NCBI GenBank assembly: GCA_963696625.1 | Contig: CAVOKZ010000032.1 | Span: 7,455 to 71,454 of the forward strand | From: JAWVFN01 sp963696625 | GTDB lineage: Bacteria > Actinomycetota > Thermoleophilia > Solirubrobacterales > 70-9 | DNA length: 64,000 bases | Reading direction: 5' to 3' | Part shown: positions 62,666 to 64,000 of the stretch, in pieces | Layout of the letters: each line of letters opens with the position of its first letter | Numbering within the stretch: the first letter of the stretch is position 1 | Made by a program: the position numbers and the translations under genes | The notes under the pieces: generated by a model | What the model was told of the DNA's origin: nothing | Databases searched by the model: none | The model's input: the letters and a program-made list of their open reading frames with translations, nothing else

Positions 62666-63301
62666 TCACCCCGCGCCCGCTCCGCGCCGCCGCAACAGCC
62701 CCCGCAGCCGGGCACCCGCCCAGCCGGGCGTGCCGCGCCTGGAGCCGGCCAGCGCCTCGCGCAGCGCCGTCGCCGCCTCCGGGCCGTGGATTCCCTCGCC
62801 GTGGCCGACCAGCAGGTGCTCGGGCGCGAGCCCGCCGAGCTGGCGCCTGGGCGGAAAGAGGCGAAGCGCGGGGTGCACCGCGAGCCGCTCGCCCGGGGCG
62901 CGGAAGAGGGGTGCGGTGCCGAGCGCCTCGGGGCAGAGGAGCACGCGCCGCTCCTCCCACCACAGCGCCACCTCCCGCCACAGCCGGTTGCGGATCACGG
63001 GGATGAACGAGAACGGCGCGCCGGCGACCCCATCGAACGGCGTCTCGTGGACCGGCACCGCGAGCCGCTCGCCAAGCGCCCGGCAATCGCGGCGGTGGCG
63101 GTCGAGCAGCATCAGCACGCCGCGCGGCTCGCCGAGCGCCCGGATCCGTTCCTCGACGCCGGGGCCGTCGACCGGGTCGACCACCCATACCCCGCCATCC
63201 GCGGCCAGCGCGTGGGAGGTGCGCCGCATCGAGGCGGGCTCGGCGGCCACCCAGCCGCAGCCGAAATCGCTCTCGTCGCAGAAGCGCACCTCCATCGTCA
63301 T
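62666..63301 (-). CDS. MBL-fold-like hypothetical protein
   Basis: 211 residues; ATG 63301 overlaps the previous stop (ATGA). VWVVDPVDGPGVEERIRALG, VLMLLDRHRRDCRALGERLA, VHETPFDG and HLLVGHGEGIHGPEAATALR follow the order of a metallo-beta-lactamase fold, with the main HxHxDH reduced to DRHRRD. Probably a degenerate or non-hydrolytic member; tail basic. Confidence 0.6.
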   Translation of the reverse strand: MTMEVRFCDESDFGCGWVAAEPASMRRTSHALAADGGVWVVDPVDGPGVEERIRALGEPRGVLMLLDRHRRDCRALGERLAVPVHETPFDGVAGAPFSFIPVIRNRLWREVALWWEERRVLLCPEALGTAPLFRAPGERLAVHPALRLFPPRRQLGGLAPEHLLVGHGEGIHGPEAATALREALAGSRRGTPGWAGARLRGLLRRRGAGAG

Positions 63302-63699
63302 CCGGATGGCCCGAGGACGTGCAGGGGCTCGATCCTGACGATCACCCGGCGCTCGCCGGGCTCGCGCAGCGGGTAGCGCTCCTCGCCGAGGTACTTCTTC
63401 GCCAGGGCATCGATGTGCTCGTCGGCGCCGTCGGCGGTGAGCTCCCGCACCCGGCCCCGGATCGAGACGGCCGCGAAGGGGTTCTCGCGATCGACCACCG
63501 AGAGGCCGACCCTGGGGTCGCGCCGCAGGTTGCGGACCTTGACCCGCCCCTCGGCGCTGTTGACGAGCACGAGCGAGTCCTCGACGTCGACCCAGACCGG
63601 GGTGACGTGCGGCGTTCCGTCCGCCATCAGCGTCGCCAGGTGGCCGATGTTGGCGGCCTCGAGCAGCTCGCGGGCGGGTCCGGAGATCTCCTTCGCCAT
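63298..63699 (-). CDS. PPOX-class F420-dependent oxidoreductase
   Basis: 133 residues from ATG 63699. Split-barrel flavin/deazaflavin fold: ANIGHLATLMADGTPHVTPV, LVNSAEGRVKVRNLRRDPRV, PFAAVSIRGRVRELT, KYLGEERYPLREPGERRVIV. The family uses coenzyme F420, an actinobacterial marker. Substrate unknown. Confidence 0.9.
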   Translation of the reverse strand: MAKEISGPARELLEAANIGHLATLMADGTPHVTPVWVDVEDSLVLVNSAEGRVKVRNLRRDPRVGLSVVDRENPFAAVSIRGRVRELTADGADEHIDALAKKYLGEERYPLREPGERRVIVRIEPLHVLGPSG

Positions 63700-63712
63700 C
63701 GCTCCTCCTCTC

Positions 63713-64000
63713 TCAGAAGAGCGGGTCGGTGATCATCAGGTCGAGTTCGGCGCCGAACTGCTGGAAGAGGCCGAACAGCATCAGCGCGGCACCCGCGAGC
63801 GCGATGTCCTTGAGGAAGTGGACCTGGTCCTGCTGGCGCTCCATCGGCTCGGAGAGCTTCCAGAAGGCGTGCATCGTGAGCGCCGTCGGGATCAGGAAGA
63901 CGACCAGCAGCGCGGCGCCGAGGTCGGCCCAGATCCCGAGCAGGATCATCAGCGCGCCCGCCATCAGCTGCACGCCGGTCAGCGGCACCAGCAGCGACGC
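63713..64000 (-). CDS. DoxX-family membrane protein (5' end outside window)
   Basis: The frame is open at the window edge; the visible 95 residues have three hydrophobic helices (LMAGALMILLGIWADLGAAL, LVVFLIPTALTMHAFW, LAGAALMLFGLFQQFGAELD) and the DoxX-typical FLKDIALAGAAL. Likely part of a membrane oxidoreductase complex. Confidence 0.85.
   Translation of the reverse strand, partial: ASLLVPLTGVQLMAGALMILLGIWADLGAALLVVFLIPTALTMHAFWKLSEPMERQQDQVHFLKDIALAGAALMLFGLFQQFGAELDLMITDPLF

Overview
The window is high-GC DNA (about two thirds G+C by eye) with many GTG and TTG starts and tightly overlapping ATGA/GTGA gene junctions. An F420-type PPOX oxidoreductase, a dodecin, Lys/Arg-rich tails on secreted hydrolases, an Excalibur-tagged nuclease and IS481/IS256/IS110 elements point to an actinobacterium, most likely of the Thermoleophilia/Solirubrobacterales type. 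The lineage is an inference from gene style; no rRNA or marker gene is present.

Region 1 (1-18.7 kb) looks like a defence island. It opens with an uncharacterised module (308-4406) whose first gene is split by an IS481 element. A restriction-modification locus follows: Vsr, a cytosine-C5 methyltransferase and a SacI-like endonuclease. After a decayed IS256 copy comes a minus-strand operon (15635 to 9403) encoding an ARPP-1-like protein, a 1154-aa Cas4/RecB-like nuclease + DEDD nuclease + SF1 helicase fusion, a small PD-(D/E)XK-like protein and a PUA/EVE-PD-(D/E)XK fusion. Then come a DUF3800 gene and a three-gene operon led by a uracil-DNA-glycosylase-like protein. These are the best candidates for an undescribed system.

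Region 2 (18.8-28.2 kb) holds a TPR protein, a secreted SNase, an EEP-family hydrolase, a vWA protein and a gamma-glutamylcyclotransferase-like gene. It also has a SAM-I-type riboswitch in front of a Cys-rich protein, two zinc-ribbon membrane proteins, a sigma factor/unknown/ImmA-IrrE peptidase operon and an LPG-synthase-type membrane protein. The second IS481 copy sits in that last gene's stop codon.

Region 3 (29-36.9 kb) is a plastic segment with three toxin-antitoxin loci, a near-identical 580-bp duplication, an IS110 element and MMPL gene debris.

Region 4 (37-50 kb) is core-like: DEAD-box helicase, Ppx/GppA phosphatase, a PgaC-like glycosyltransferase with a small membrane partner, acyl-CoA carboxyltransferase, cold-shock protein, dodecin, GDPD, SGNH esterase, acetolactate decarboxylase and an acyltransferase-3/SGNH protein. 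An initiator tRNA closes the region and serves as attachment site for a decayed 1.6-kb integrated element (50116-51789). IS21 remains and REPIN-like palindrome pairs follow.

Region 5 (53-64 kb) has three secreted alpha/beta-hydrolases, then a minus-strand run of small stress/redox genes (UspA, dienelactone hydrolase, aldo/keto reductase, cupin, PPOX oxidoreductase, DoxX).

About ten genes across the window show a single-base frameshift, mostly one extra base in a short homopolymer. That pattern suggests sequencing error as much as true decay, so 'pseudogene' calls here should be read with that in mind.
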